Shown here: piece by piece, positions 37,007 to 45,338 of the stretch
Layout of the letters: each line of letters begins with the position of its first letter
Numbering within the stretch: position 1 is the first letter of the stretch
Source: CAZEIW01 sp964512305
Lineage (GTDB): Bacteria; Pseudomonadota; Gammaproteobacteria; Burkholderiales; Burkholderiaceae_F
Length of the DNA: 47,282 nucleotides
Direction: 5' to 3'
Assembly: GCA_964512305.1 (NCBI GenBank)
Contig: CAZEIW010000194.1
Coordinates: 1-47,282 of the forward strand
Made by a program: the position numbers and the translations under genes
The notes under the pieces: generated by a model
What the model was told of the DNA's origin: nothing
The model's input: the letters and a program-made list of their open reading frames with translations, nothing else
Databases searched by the model: none

Positions 37007-37795
37007 ATGCCTTTCAACGTCAATCTCAGAGAGAACCTGAAGGAAAAGGTCGCGTTCGTGACCGGCGCATCGAGCGGGCTGGGCGAGCGGTTCGCCATGG
37101 TGCTCGCGGCCGCGGGGGCCAACGTCGTGCTCGCGGCGCGCCGTCTCGACCGCCTCAAGGAGCTGCGGGCGCAGATCGAGGCGGCCGGATGCGCGGCGCA
37201 CGTGGTCCAGCTTGACGTCACCGACGTCGACAGCGTGCGGGTCGCGCTCGCCGATGCCGAGGCGCAATGCGGGCCGATCGACATCCTGGTCAACAACTCG
37301 GGCGTGTCGACCACGCAGCGGCTGGTCGACGTCGAGCCGGGGGACTTCGATTTCGTGTTCTCGACCAACGTGCGCGGCGCTTTTTTCGTCGCGCAGGAGG
37401 TCGGACGCCGCATGATCGAGCACGCGCGGAGCAACGGCGGCTTCAGGGGCCGCATCATCAACATCGCTTCGACCGCGGGGCTGCGGCCACTGTCGCAGCT
37501 CGGCGTCTATGCGATGAGCAAGGCGGCGGTGATCCAGATGACGCGCGCGCAGGCGCTCGAATGGGGCCGCTTCGGCATCAACGTCAACGCGATCTGCCCC
37601 GGCTACATCCGCACCGAGATCAACGACGCCCACTGGGACACCGAAGCCGGCCAGAAGCTGATCCAGATGCTCCCGCGCCGGCGCCTCGGCACGCCCGAGG
37701 ACCTCGACGGCGTGCTGCTGCTGCTCGCGTCGGACGGCTCGCGGTTCATCAACGGCGCGGTGATCACCGCCGACGACGGCATGGCGCTCGCGTGA
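37007..37795 (+). CDS. Short-chain dehydrogenase/reductase
   Basis: The 262-residue classical SDR has the nucleotide loop VTGASSGLGERFA (18-30), NNSGV (96-100) and the catalytic set Ser155, Tyr168 and Lys172 (YAMSK), and ends in ITADDGMALA. It reduces a carbonyl or oxidises an alcohol with NAD(P); the substrate is not evident. A location between ETF-QO and CoA-transferase genes suggests a role in acyl or ketone metabolism. ATG 37007 was chosen by the family N-terminus and an upstream GGAG. Confidence 0.93.
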   Translation: MPFNVNLRENLKEKVAFVTGASSGLGERFAMVLAAAGANVVLAARRLDRLKELRAQIEAAGCAAHVVQLDVTDVDSVRVALADAEAQCGPIDILVNNSGVSTTQRLVDVEPGDFDFVFSTNVRGAFFVAQEVGRRMIEHARSNGGFRGRIINIASTAGLRPLSQLGVYAMSKAAVIQMTRAQALEWGRFGINVNAICPGYIRTEINDAHWDTEAGQKLIQMLPRRRLGTPEDLDGVLLLLASDGSRFINGAVITADDGMALA

Positions 37796-37806
37796 GTGCG
37801 CCGGGC

Positions 37807-37920
37807 CGCCCCAAGCGCTCACAGCCCTTTGCGCGCAGCGCAAAGGTAGCCGAATGAGCGGGCGGGGCGCCCCAAGCGCTCACAGCCCTTGGCGCGCAGC
37901 GGTAAGGTGGCCCAATGACG
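37807..37920. repeat. Two direct copies of a REP-like palindromic element (61-bp period)
   Basis: CGCCCCAAGCGCTCACAGCC begins both copies (37807 and 37868), each continuing with CCTT(T/G)GCGCGCAGCG and ending in AATGA. In copy 1 CCTTTGCGC and GCGCAAAGG form a perfect 9-bp stem with a 3-nt loop; copy 2 has a degenerate stem. The pair fills the gap between the SDR and CoA-transferase genes. Confidence 0.85.
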
Positions 37921-37961
37921 CGGGGCGGCCGGGCTGAACGGCGCGCGGTTTCCCCTTGTCC

Positions 37962-37967
37962 TAGAAT
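37962..37967 (+). promoter_or_regulatory. Putative -10 element for the CoA-transferase operon
   Basis: TAGAAT lies 24 nt before the ATG of subunit A. The same hexamer precedes tRNA-Leu. No good -35 is seen at the usual distance. Confidence 0.35.
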
Positions 37968-37991
37968 CTTGGCTCCACGAAGGAGGGCCCG

Positions 37992-38690
37992 ATGAACAAG
38001 GTTTTTCCGACCGCGGCGGCCGCGCTGGCCGGCGTGGTCAAGGACGGCCAGACGATCGCGGTCGGCGGTTTCGGCCTGTGCGGCATCCCCGAGGCGCTGA
38101 TCCAGGCGCTGCGCGACAGCGGCGTGCGCAACCTGACCTGCGTCAGCAACAACGCGGGCGTCGACGGCGCCGGTCTCGGGATGCTGCTGCAGACGCGCCA
38201 GATCCGCAAGATGATCGCGTCGTACGTGGGCGAGAACAAGGAATTCGAGCGCCAGTACCTGGCGGGCGAGCTCGAGCTCGAATTCACGCCGCAGGGCACG
38301 CTGGCCGAGAAGATGCGCGCCGGCGGCGCCGGCATTCCGGCGTTCTTCACGCAGACGGGCTATGGCACCCTGGTCGCCGAAGGCAAGGAAACGCGCGAGT
38401 TCGAAGGCCGGCACTACGTGATGGAACGGTCGCTGCGCGCCGACGTGTCGCTGGTCAAGGCCTGGAAGGGAGACCGGGCGGGCAACCTCGTGTTCCGCAA
38501 GACCGCTCGCAACTTCAACCCGGTGGTGGGGATGTGCGGCAGGCTCACGGTGGCCGAGGTCGAGATCCTGGTCGACACCGGCGAGATCGATCCGGACCAC
38601 GTGCACCTGCCCGGCATCTTCGTGCAGCGGCTGGTGCTCAATCCGAAGCCGGCCAAGCGCATCGAGCACCGGACGACCCGGCCGGGCTGA
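37992..38690 (+). CDS. scoA: 3-oxoacid CoA-transferase subunit A
   Basis: The 232-residue protein shows the family I CoA-transferase alpha signature: DGQTIAVGGFGLCGIPEALI, then SNNAGVDGAGLGMLL and GTLAEKMRAGGAGIPAFFT. With subunit B it moves CoA between succinyl-CoA and acetoacetate or a similar 3-oxoacid, opening ketone body use. ATG 37992 has GGAGG upstream. Subunit B follows after 67 nt. Confidence 0.95.
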   Translation: MNKVFPTAAAALAGVVKDGQTIAVGGFGLCGIPEALIQALRDSGVRNLTCVSNNAGVDGAGLGMLLQTRQIRKMIASYVGENKEFERQYLAGELELEFTPQGTLAEKMRAGGAGIPAFFTQTGYGTLVAEGKETREFEGRHYVMERSLRADVSLVKAWKGDRAGNLVFRKTARNFNPVVGMCGRLTVAEVEILVDTGEIDPDHVHLPGIFVQRLVLNPKPAKRIEHRTTRPG

Positions 38691-38757
38691 GCGGCGAGGC
38701 ATCGCAGGGGCCGCGCCCGCGCGGCCGCCAACACCACGCAGAGGAGCGAACGGAATC

Positions 38758-39405
38758 ATGGCCTGGAGCCGGGAAGAGATGGCGCAGTGCGCCGCGCGCG
38801 AGCTGCGCGACGGCTTTTACGTGAACCTCGGCATCGGCATGCCGACACTGGTTTCCAACTACATTCCGGACGGCATGACGGTGATGCTGCAGTCGGAAAA
38901 CGGCCTGCTCGGGATCGGCCCGTTCCCCACCGAGGCCGAGGTCGATCCGGACCTCATCAACGCCGGCAAGCAGCTCGTCACCGCGCTGCCGGGGTCGAGC
39001 TACTTCCACAGCGCCGATTCGTTCGCGATGATCCGCGGCGGCCATATCGACCTGGCGATCCTCGGGGCGATGCAGGTGAGCGAGCGCGGCGACCTGGCCA
39101 ACTGGATGATCCCGGGCAAGCTCGTCAAGGGCATGGGCGGCGCGATGGATCTGGTCGCGGGCGTCGAACGGGTGCTGGTCCTGATGGAGCACTGCGCCAA
39201 GAACGGCGAGCACAAGATCCTGCAGCAATGCACGCTGCCGCTGACCGGTGTCGGTGTGGTCAACCGCATCATCACCGACCTCGGCGTGTTCGACGTCGGT
39301 GCCGCGGGTCTGACCGCGATCGAGCTGGCACCGGGCGTCACGCATGAGGAGGTCCGCGTCAAGACCGGGTGCATGGTGCACTTTCCCCGTCATGCGGGCG
39401 CCTAG
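38758..39405 (+). CDS. scoB: 3-oxoacid CoA-transferase subunit B
   Basis: The 215-residue beta subunit has the catalytic Glu47 in the motif QSENGLLGIG, which forms the glutamyl-CoA thioester. YVNLGIGMPTLV (21-32), ADSFAMIRGGHIDLAILGAMQV and NWMIPGKLVKGMGGAMDL are typical. It works with subunit A encoded upstream. The start of the CDF transporter gene lies 20 nt after its stop. Confidence 0.95.
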   Translation: MAWSREEMAQCAARELRDGFYVNLGIGMPTLVSNYIPDGMTVMLQSENGLLGIGPFPTEAEVDPDLINAGKQLVTALPGSSYFHSADSFAMIRGGHIDLAILGAMQVSERGDLANWMIPGKLVKGMGGAMDLVAGVERVLVLMEHCAKNGEHKILQQCTLPLTGVGVVNRIITDLGVFDVGAAGLTAIELAPGVTHEEVRVKTGCMVHFPRHAGA

Positions 39406-39425
39406 CCCGGAGGCACCACGGCGCC

Positions 39426-40418
39426 ATGCCCGCAGCAACCGGATCCGGCGAGCGGCAGCGCCATCGGCACGAGTTCAGCGAACATGCTCATGAGTTCAGC
39501 GAACACGCTCATGGCGACAGCGCGTATCGCCACGCGACGCGCCGCGGGGCCTCCGCGCCGTTGATCCTGGCGGTGCTGCTGACCGGCGGCTACGCGGTCG
39601 TCGAGCTTGTCGGCGGCCTGTGGTCGGGCTCGCTGGCGCTGGTGGCCGATTCAGGCCACCTGGCCACCGACGCGTTCGCGCTCGGCTTCTCGCTGGCGGC
39701 CAACCTCGTCGCACAGCGGCCGGCGTCCGAGCGCCACTCCTACGGGCTGGCGCGCGCCGAGGTCATCGCCGCGTTCGTCAACTCGCTGGTGCTGCTCGGC
39801 GTGGTCGCCTGGCTCGTGTTCGAGGCGATCGCGCGCGTCGCCCAGCCGGTCGGCGTCCGCGGGCAGGCGATGTTCACGATCGCCGCGATCGGCATGGTCG
39901 TGAACCTCGTCGTCGCTTGGGTGCTCTCGCGCGATCGCGAGAACGTGAACATACGCGCCGCGCTGCTGCACGTGCTGGGGGATCTGCTCGGGTCGATCGC
40001 GGCGCTGGTGGCCGGCGCCGTGATCTTTTTCACCGGGTACACGGTGGTCGATCCGCTGGTGTCGATGCTCGTGAGCGGGCTCATCCTGCGCTCGACGGTC
40101 GGCGTCCTGCGCGAGACGACGCTGGTGCTGCTCGACAGCGTGCCCGCCGGCGTCGACTACCAGCGCGTCGGTCAGGCGCTGGCCTCGATCGACGGCGTGG
40201 TGTCGGTGCACGACCTGCACATCTGGTCGATGGTGCCGGGGCGCACCGCGGTCTCGGCCCATCTGCTCGTGGATCGGATCGAACGCTGGCCGGTGATCCT
40301 GCGCCAGGCGCGGCAGATCCTGTCGCGCGGCTTCAACATCGACCACGCGACCCTCCAGCCGGAGTGGTTGCGGCGCCAGCGCGGGGGCGAGGCCATCAAG
40401 ATCCAGCCAGCTGCCTGA
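39426..40418 (+). CDS. Cation diffusion facilitator, ZitB/CzcD-like zinc exporter
   Basis: The 330-residue transporter has six transmembrane helices at about 45-255 and the metal site residues His78/Asp82 (DSGHLATD) and His182/Asp186 (LLHVLGDLLGS), the HD-HD set typical of zinc and cobalt export. A cytoplasmic domain follows with VHDLHIWSM and HLLVD. The N-terminus is His-rich and contains two tandem HEFSEHA units, probably metal-binding. ATG 39426 was chosen because GGAGG lies upstream; a longer frame begins inside scoB. The 3' end overlaps the convergent DUF1624 gene by 23 nt. Confidence 0.93.
   Translation: MPAATGSGERQRHRHEFSEHAHEFSEHAHGDSAYRHATRRGASAPLILAVLLTGGYAVVELVGGLWSGSLALVADSGHLATDAFALGFSLAANLVAQRPASERHSYGLARAEVIAAFVNSLVLLGVVAWLVFEAIARVAQPVGVRGQAMFTIAAIGMVVNLVVAWVLSRDRENVNIRAALLHVLGDLLGSIAALVAGAVIFFTGYTVVDPLVSMLVSGLILRSTVGVLRETTLVLLDSVPAGVDYQRVGQALASIDGVVSVHDLHIWSMVPGRTAVSAHLLVDRIERWPVILRQARQILSRGFNIDHATLQPEWLRRQRGGEAIKIQPAA
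39468..39509 (+). repeat. 21-bp tandem duplication in the CDF transporter gene
   Basis: Two adjacent 21-bp units (39468-39488 and 39489-39509) differ at two third-codon positions and encode HEFSEHA twice. The repeat extends a His-rich tail before the first membrane helix. Confidence 0.9.
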
Positions 40419-41169
40419 CGACCTGCAGCGCGGCCAGCATCAGCGGCTGGTGAACGAGGTAGACCGTCAGCGGCCAGCGCCCCAGGAAGAGGAGCAGCCG
40501 CGGCGGTGTCCGCTCGACGCGGGCCAGGGGGGGCGCAAGCGCGAAACCGCGCTGCTGCCACCACGAGCCCGCGCCGATCCCCGCCAGCACCACGCCCAGC
40601 CACGGGAACACCGGGACGAAGTCTTCGGTCGCCGGCGCGTGCGGCGCAAAGCCGATCCAGCTCCATGCGTTGCTGTCGAATTCTGGCGAATGCAGCGCGA
40701 GGCCGAGCGCGAGCGCGGCGGCGCCGAGGACGAGATTCGCGGCGGCGCCGAGGCGGACCACCGGCCGCCCCAGCACGAGGGCCACGGCGACGAAGTGCAG
40801 GATCCCGAACCAGATCAGGCGCTCGTGGAAGACCCACCAGCTGCCGGCGGAGACGAGCGCAGCGGCGGCGGCGATCTGGCCCCAGCGCCGCCAGAAATCC
40901 CACTCGCCGCCGGCTCCGCCGTTCGCCTGCCTGGCGGTCCTGAGCACGAGACCCAGGCCGACCAGCAGCAGGAACTGCGTCACGATCGCAGTCCGCCAGG
41001 CGATCCACGGCCAGTCGCGCGTCATCGCGACGCGGATCCAGCCGAAGTAGTGCAGGTCGTAGATGAAGTGATAGACGATCATCTGCGCGACCGCGAATCC
41101 GCGCAGCACGTCGACCGCGGCGAGGCGTCGGGTCGGGACCGCCGGGGAGGCGACGGAGGCAGCGGTCAT
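40396..41169 (-). CDS. DUF1624/heparan-alpha-glucosaminide N-acetyltransferase-like membrane protein
   Basis: The 257-residue polytopic protein starts with RRLAAVDVLRGFAVAQMIVYHF and YDLHYFGW, the DUF1624 signature, and has about seven hydrophobic helices. It ends with GRWPLTVYLVHQPLM, typical of acyltransferase-3-like membrane proteins. Family members are thought to transfer acyl groups across the membrane; the bacterial substrate is unknown. ATG 41169 has only a weak ribosome-binding site. It is convergent with the CDF gene and divergent from the aminotransferase gene. Confidence 0.85.
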   Translation of the reverse strand: MTAASVASPAVPTRRLAAVDVLRGFAVAQMIVYHFIYDLHYFGWIRVAMTRDWPWIAWRTAIVTQFLLLVGLGLVLRTARQANGGAGGEWDFWRRWGQIAAAAALVSAGSWWVFHERLIWFGILHFVAVALVLGRPVVRLGAAANLVLGAAALALGLALHSPEFDSNAWSWIGFAPHAPATEDFVPVFPWLGVVLAGIGAGSWWQQRGFALAPPLARVERTPPRLLLFLGRWPLTVYLVHQPLMLAALQVVRQLAGS

Positions 41170-41224
41170 GTGTCCGATCGTCGGGTTGGCCGATAATATC
41201 AATGGAGAGGGGAAAGTTTGTGCA

Positions 41225-41247
41225 CGAAACGGGCGTGGCCCGTTTCG
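41225..41247. promoter_or_regulatory. Perfect 10-bp inverted repeat before the aminotransferase gene
   Basis: CGAAACGGGC and GCCCGTTTCG are exact reverse complements separated by GTG. The repeat ends 18 nt before ATG 41266 and 5 nt before the AGGAG site, so it could be a repressor operator or a leader hairpin that masks translation. There is no T tract. Confidence 0.6.
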
Positions 41248-41265
41248 CGGAACAGGAGATCGGAA

Positions 41266-42588
41266 ATGGGCCACGTCGAAGCGCCGGTGCAGGGGCAGCT
41301 GCAGCCGTACTGGATGCCCTTCACGCCGAACAAGGAGTTCAAGCACGAGCCGCGGATGTTCGTGCGCGCCGAGGGCATGTACGTCTACACGCCGGACGAT
41401 CGCCCCGTGATCGACGCCTCGGCCGGACTGTTCTGCGTGGCCGCGGGGCACTGCCGGCCGGAGATCGCCGACGCGGTTCACCGCCAGCTGCAGACGCTCG
41501 ACTACGCGGCGCCGTTCCTGCGCGCGCATCCGAAGGCCTTCGAGCTGGCGAGCCGCATCGCCGAGTACACGCCCGCCGGGCTGAACCGGGTGTTCTTCGT
41601 GAACTCGGGCTCGGAGGCGATCGACACGGCGATCAAGATCGCATGGATGTACCACCGTGTGCGCGGCCAGTCGCAGCGCCAGATCCTCGTCTCGCGCGAG
41701 CGCGGCTACCACGGCGTCAACATCGGGGGTGTCTCGCTCGGCGGGCTGGTCAACAACCGCCGCGCCTTCGGCCTGGGCCTGAGCGGCGTGCATCACATGC
41801 GGCACACCGCGCTGCCGGAGAACCGCTTCGTCAGGGGCCAGCCGGACAAGGGCGCCGACCTGGCCGACGACCTCGCGCGTTTCTGTCAGCTCTACGGCGG
41901 CGAGAACATCGCCGCGGTGTTCGTCGAACCGACCGCGGGGTCGACCGGCTGCCTGCCGCCGCCGAAGGGCTATCTCGACCGGCTGCGCGCGATCTGCGAC
42001 GAAAACGGCATCCTGCTCGTGTTCGACGAGGTGATCTGCGGCTGGGGACGGATGGGAGCGAATTTCGGCGCCCAGGCTTTCGGCGTCACGCCCGACATCA
42101 TCACCATGGCCAAGGCGCTGACCAACGGCGCGCAGCCGATGGGGGCGGTGGCGGCGCGCCAGGGGGTCTACGACGCGATCACCGACGCGGGGCCGGAGCA
42201 CGGGATCGAGTTCTTCCACGGCTATACGTATTCGGCTCACCCGGCCGCCTGCGCGGCGGGGCTGGCGATGATGGACATCATCCGCAAGGACCGCCTGATC
42301 GAGCGCGCGCGCGAGATGAGCCCCCGGTTCGCCGACGCGGTGCATTCGCTGCGCGATGTTCCGGTCGTGGTCGACATCCGCTCGATCGGCATGCTGGCGG
42401 CGGTCGAAGTCGCTCCGGCCGGAGCCCCCGGGGCGCGCGGCCACGAGCTGCAGAAGCGGCTTTACGACCACGGCCTGAACCTCAAGAACACCGGAGATTC
42501 GCTGCTGCTGGCGCCGCCGCTCGTCGCCGAGCCGAAACATCTCGACGAGATCGTCGGCAAGCTGCGCGAGGTGCTCGCTTCGGCCTGA
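41266..42588 (+). CDS. Class III pyridoxal-phosphate aminotransferase (omega-amino acid:pyruvate type)
   Basis: The 440-residue enzyme begins near YWMPFTPNKEFK, which is typical of beta-alanine/omega-amino acid:pyruvate transaminases. It shows VNSGSEAIDTAIKIAW, GYHGVNIGGVSLGG, VFDEVICGWGRMG and the cofactor Lys283 in MAKALTNGAQPMG. It likely makes a semialdehyde or ketone from an omega-amine using pyruvate as acceptor; the exact donor is uncertain. ATG 41266 has AGGAG upstream; the longer frame from 41218 would run through the inverted repeat. Confidence 0.93.
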   Translation: MGHVEAPVQGQLQPYWMPFTPNKEFKHEPRMFVRAEGMYVYTPDDRPVIDASAGLFCVAAGHCRPEIADAVHRQLQTLDYAAPFLRAHPKAFELASRIAEYTPAGLNRVFFVNSGSEAIDTAIKIAWMYHRVRGQSQRQILVSRERGYHGVNIGGVSLGGLVNNRRAFGLGLSGVHHMRHTALPENRFVRGQPDKGADLADDLARFCQLYGGENIAAVFVEPTAGSTGCLPPPKGYLDRLRAICDENGILLVFDEVICGWGRMGANFGAQAFGVTPDIITMAKALTNGAQPMGAVAARQGVYDAITDAGPEHGIEFFHGYTYSAHPAACAAGLAMMDIIRKDRLIERAREMSPRFADAVHSLRDVPVVVDIRSIGMLAAVEVAPAGAPGARGHELQKRLYDHGLNLKNTGDSLLLAPPLVAEPKHLDEIVGKLREVLASA

Positions 42589-42648
42589 CCCCGTCGGCGC
42601 CCGATGCCGCGTACCGCTGCGTCGCCGCGCAATCGGCCGGCGGGCCTG

Positions 42649-42654
42649 TATACT
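42649..42654 (+). promoter_or_regulatory. Putative -10 element for pyrG
   Basis: TATACT, the same hexamer as before rpsO, lies 66 nt before the pyrG start. It would start transcription near 42661, leaving a leader of about 60 nt. No clear -35 element. Confidence 0.45.
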
Positions 42655-42670
42655 GCGGATTTACCGGAAG

Positions 42671-42711
42671 CGTCCGCGCGGCCCATCACCAACAAGGTGC
42701 ACGCGCGGACG
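42671..42711 (+). promoter_or_regulatory. Stem-loop in the pyrG leader
   Basis: CGTCCGCGCG (42671-42680) pairs perfectly with CGCGCGGACG (42702-42711), with an inner CACC/GGTG stem. The 3' strand ends 8 nt before ATG and borders the GGGCG stretch that would be the ribosome-binding site. A control of pyrG translation or mRNA stability is possible. Confidence 0.55.
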
Positions 42712-42719
42712 GGCGAACC

Positions 42720-44390
42720 ATGACCAAGTACGCGTTCGTCACCGGCGGCGTGGTGTCTTCGCTGGGCAAAGGCATCGCAGCCGCTTCACTCGCCGCGATT
42801 CTCGAGTCGCGCGGCCTCAAAGTCACCCTCGTCAAGCTCGATCCCTACATCAACGTCGATCCGGGGACGATGAGCCCGTTCCAGCACGGCGAGGTGTTCG
42901 TGACCGAGGACGGCGCCGAGACCGACCTCGACCTGGGGCACTACGAGCGCTTCATCTCGGCGAAGATGCGGCGCGTCAACAACTTCACCACCGGACAGAT
43001 CTACGACTCGGTGATCCGCAAGGAGCGCCGCGGCGAATACCTGGGCAAGACGGTCCAGGTGATCCCGCATATCACCAACGAGATCCAGGAATTCATCGAG
43101 CGCGGCGCCAAGGCGGCCTGGGACGGCCGTGCGGACGTCGCGATCGTCGAAATCGGCGGCACGGTCGGCGACATCGAATCGCTGCCGTTCCTCGAGGCGG
43201 TGCGGCAGATGAGCCTGCGCATGGGCCACGGCCATGCGTGCTTCGTTCACCTCACGCTGGTTCCGTTCGTGCCGGCGGCGGGCGAGCTCAAGACCAAGCC
43301 GACCCAGCACAGCGTGCAGAAGCTGCGCGAGATCGGCATCTCGCCCGACGTGCTGCTGTGTCGCGCCGATCGCCCGATTCCCGACGACGAGCGCGCCAAG
43401 ATCTCGCTGTTCTCGAACGTCGCGCTCGACGCGGTGATCTCGGTCTGGGACGTCGATTCGATCTACAAGATCCCGTCGATGCTCCACCGGCAGGGGCTGG
43501 ACGAGATCGTCTGCTTCAGGCTCGGGATCGTCGCCAAGCCCGCCGACCTGAGCGCGTGGAACCGGCTGGTCGACGCGCTCGAGCACCCGCAGCACGAGGT
43601 CAGGATCGGCATGGTCGGCAAGTACGTCGAGCTGTCCGATTCGTACAAGTCGCTCAACGAGGCGCTCACCCACGCCGGGATCCACACGCGGACGCGCGTC
43701 ACGATCGAGTACGTCGACTCCGAGCAGATCGAGCAGAACGGCCTTCCCGACCTGAGCCACCTCGATGCGATCCTGGTCCCCGGCGGATTCGGCCGGCGCG
43801 GCGCGGAAGGCAAGATCCAGGCGATCCGCTACGCGCGCGAGAACGGCATTCCGTACCTCGGCATCTGCTTCGGCATGCAGCTGGCGACGATCGAGTTCGC
43901 GCGCAACGTCTGCGGGCTTGCCGGCGCCAACAGCACGGAGTTCGAGCGCGACACGCCGCACCCGGTGGTCGCGCTGATCACGGAGTGGATGGATCGCAGC
44001 GGCCGTGTCGAGCACCGCACCGAGCAGTCCGACCTCGGCGGCACGATGCGGCTGGGGTCGCAGAAATGCCCGGTCGAGGCGGGCACGCTGGCGGGGAAGG
44101 TCTACGGAGCCGATGTCAACGAGCGCCACCGGCACCGCTTCGAGGTCAACAACAACTACGTCCCGCAGCTCGAAGCCAAGGGGCTGCGGTTCTCGGCGCA
44201 CACGCCCAACGAGCGTCTGCCCGAGATCATGGAGCTGCCGTCGCATCCGTTCTTCATCGGCGTGCAGTTCCACCCGGAGTTCACGTCGACGCCGCGCGCC
44301 GGGCATCGCCTGTTCAACGCGTTCGTCGAGGCCGCGCTGGCTTACCGGCGGGAGCGGAGCGGGGCGCCGCTGCAGAGGGTTGCCGCGTGA
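42720..44390 (+). CDS. pyrG: CTP synthase
   Basis: The 556-residue enzyme has the N-terminal amidoligase domain (TGGVVSSLGKGIAAASL, LDPYINVDPGTMSPFQHGEV) and a C-terminal glutamine amidotransferase domain with the triad Cys383 (LGICFGMQLA), His518 and Glu520 (FHPEFTS). It makes CTP from UTP, ATP and glutamine. ATG 42720 gives the invariant start MTKYAFVTGG. The TGA overlaps the GTG of kdsA, a typical betaproteobacterial pyrG-kdsA-eno-ftsB cluster. Confidence 0.98.
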   Translation: MTKYAFVTGGVVSSLGKGIAAASLAAILESRGLKVTLVKLDPYINVDPGTMSPFQHGEVFVTEDGAETDLDLGHYERFISAKMRRVNNFTTGQIYDSVIRKERRGEYLGKTVQVIPHITNEIQEFIERGAKAAWDGRADVAIVEIGGTVGDIESLPFLEAVRQMSLRMGHGHACFVHLTLVPFVPAAGELKTKPTQHSVQKLREIGISPDVLLCRADRPIPDDERAKISLFSNVALDAVISVWDVDSIYKIPSMLHRQGLDEIVCFRLGIVAKPADLSAWNRLVDALEHPQHEVRIGMVGKYVELSDSYKSLNEALTHAGIHTRTRVTIEYVDSEQIEQNGLPDLSHLDAILVPGGFGRRGAEGKIQAIRYARENGIPYLGICFGMQLATIEFARNVCGLAGANSTEFERDTPHPVVALITEWMDRSGRVEHRTEQSDLGGTMRLGSQKCPVEAGTLAGKVYGADVNERHRHRFEVNNNYVPQLEAKGLRFSAHTPNERLPEIMELPSHPFFIGVQFHPEFTSTPRAGHRLFNAFVEAALAYRRERSGAPLQRVAA

Positions 44391-45250
44391 GGTTGTGCGG
44401 GTTCGAGGTCGGCCTCGACCGGCCGCTGTTCCTGATCGCCGGTCCGTGCGTGGTCGAATCCGAGCAGATGTCGCTCGAGGTTGCTGCGCGCCTCAAGGAG
44501 ATCACGTCGGCGCTCGGCATCCGGTACATCTTCAAGGCCAGCTACGACAAGGCGAACCGCAGCTCGGGCGCGTCGTTCCGCGGGCCGGGTATGGAGCAGG
44601 GCCTGCGCGCGCTCGAGGCGGTGCGGCGCCACGTCGGCGTTCCCGTGCTGACCGATGTCCACACGGAAGCCGACGTCGAGCCCGTCGCCGCGGTGGTCGA
44701 CGTCCTGCAGACGCCCGCCTTCCTGTGCCGCCAGACCGACTTCATCCACGCCTGCGCCCGCAGCGGCCGTCCGGTGAACATCAAGAAGGGGCAGTTCCTG
44801 GCACCCGGCGACATGAAGAACGTGATCGACAAGGCGCGCGCCGCCGCGGTCGAGGCGGGCCTGGACGGCGACCGCTTCCTGGCTTGCGAGCGCGGGGCCG
44901 CGTTCGGCTACAACAACCTGGTCAGCGACATGCGCTCGCTCGCCATCATGCGCGAGACCGGCTGCCCGGTCGTGTTCGACGCGACGCACTCGGTGCAGCT
45001 GCCGGGCGGGCAGGGTACCTCGAGCGGCGGCCAGCGGGAGTTCGTGCCGGTGCTGGCGCGCGCCGCGGTCGCGAGCGGCGTCGCCGGCGTGTTCATGGAG
45101 ACGCATCCGGACCCGCGCCACGCGAAGTCGGACGGACCGAACGCGGTGCCGCTGGCGCGCATGCGCGAGCTCCTGGAGACGTTGGTCGAGCTCGATCAGG
45201 TCGCGAAGCGGCGCGGCTTCATCGAGAGCGGCTTCGGCGTGCTGGAGTGA
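44387..45250 (+). CDS. kdsA: 3-deoxy-8-phosphooctulonate synthase
   Basis: The 287-residue enzyme shows FLIAGPCVVES, FKASYDKANRSS, LTDVHTEADV, GQFLAPGDMKNV and FDATHSVQLPGG, the KDO-8-phosphate synthase signatures. It condenses phosphoenolpyruvate with arabinose 5-phosphate for the lipopolysaccharide core, which confirms a Gram-negative host. The start GTG 44387 shares GTGA with the pyrG stop, so the two are coupled. Confidence 0.97.
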   Translation: MRLCGFEVGLDRPLFLIAGPCVVESEQMSLEVAARLKEITSALGIRYIFKASYDKANRSSGASFRGPGMEQGLRALEAVRRHVGVPVLTDVHTEADVEPVAAVVDVLQTPAFLCRQTDFIHACARSGRPVNIKKGQFLAPGDMKNVIDKARAAAVEAGLDGDRFLACERGAAFGYNNLVSDMRSLAIMRETGCPVVFDATHSVQLPGGQGTSSGGQREFVPVLARAAVASGVAGVFMETHPDPRHAKSDGPNAVPLARMRELLETLVELDQVAKRRGFIESGFGVLE

Positions 45251-45338
45251 TCGCAGAGCCGCGCTCCGCCCGCCGGTGAACTGATTTCAACCCGTCATTC
45301 ATTCCCGATCAACCCGAACAACCACGAAGCCAACTCTG

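Noticed and set aside
41218..41265. A longer N-terminus for the aminotransferase from GTG 41218
   Set aside because: The 16 added residues do not match the family and come from the inverted repeat; ATG 41266 has a proper ribosome-binding site.
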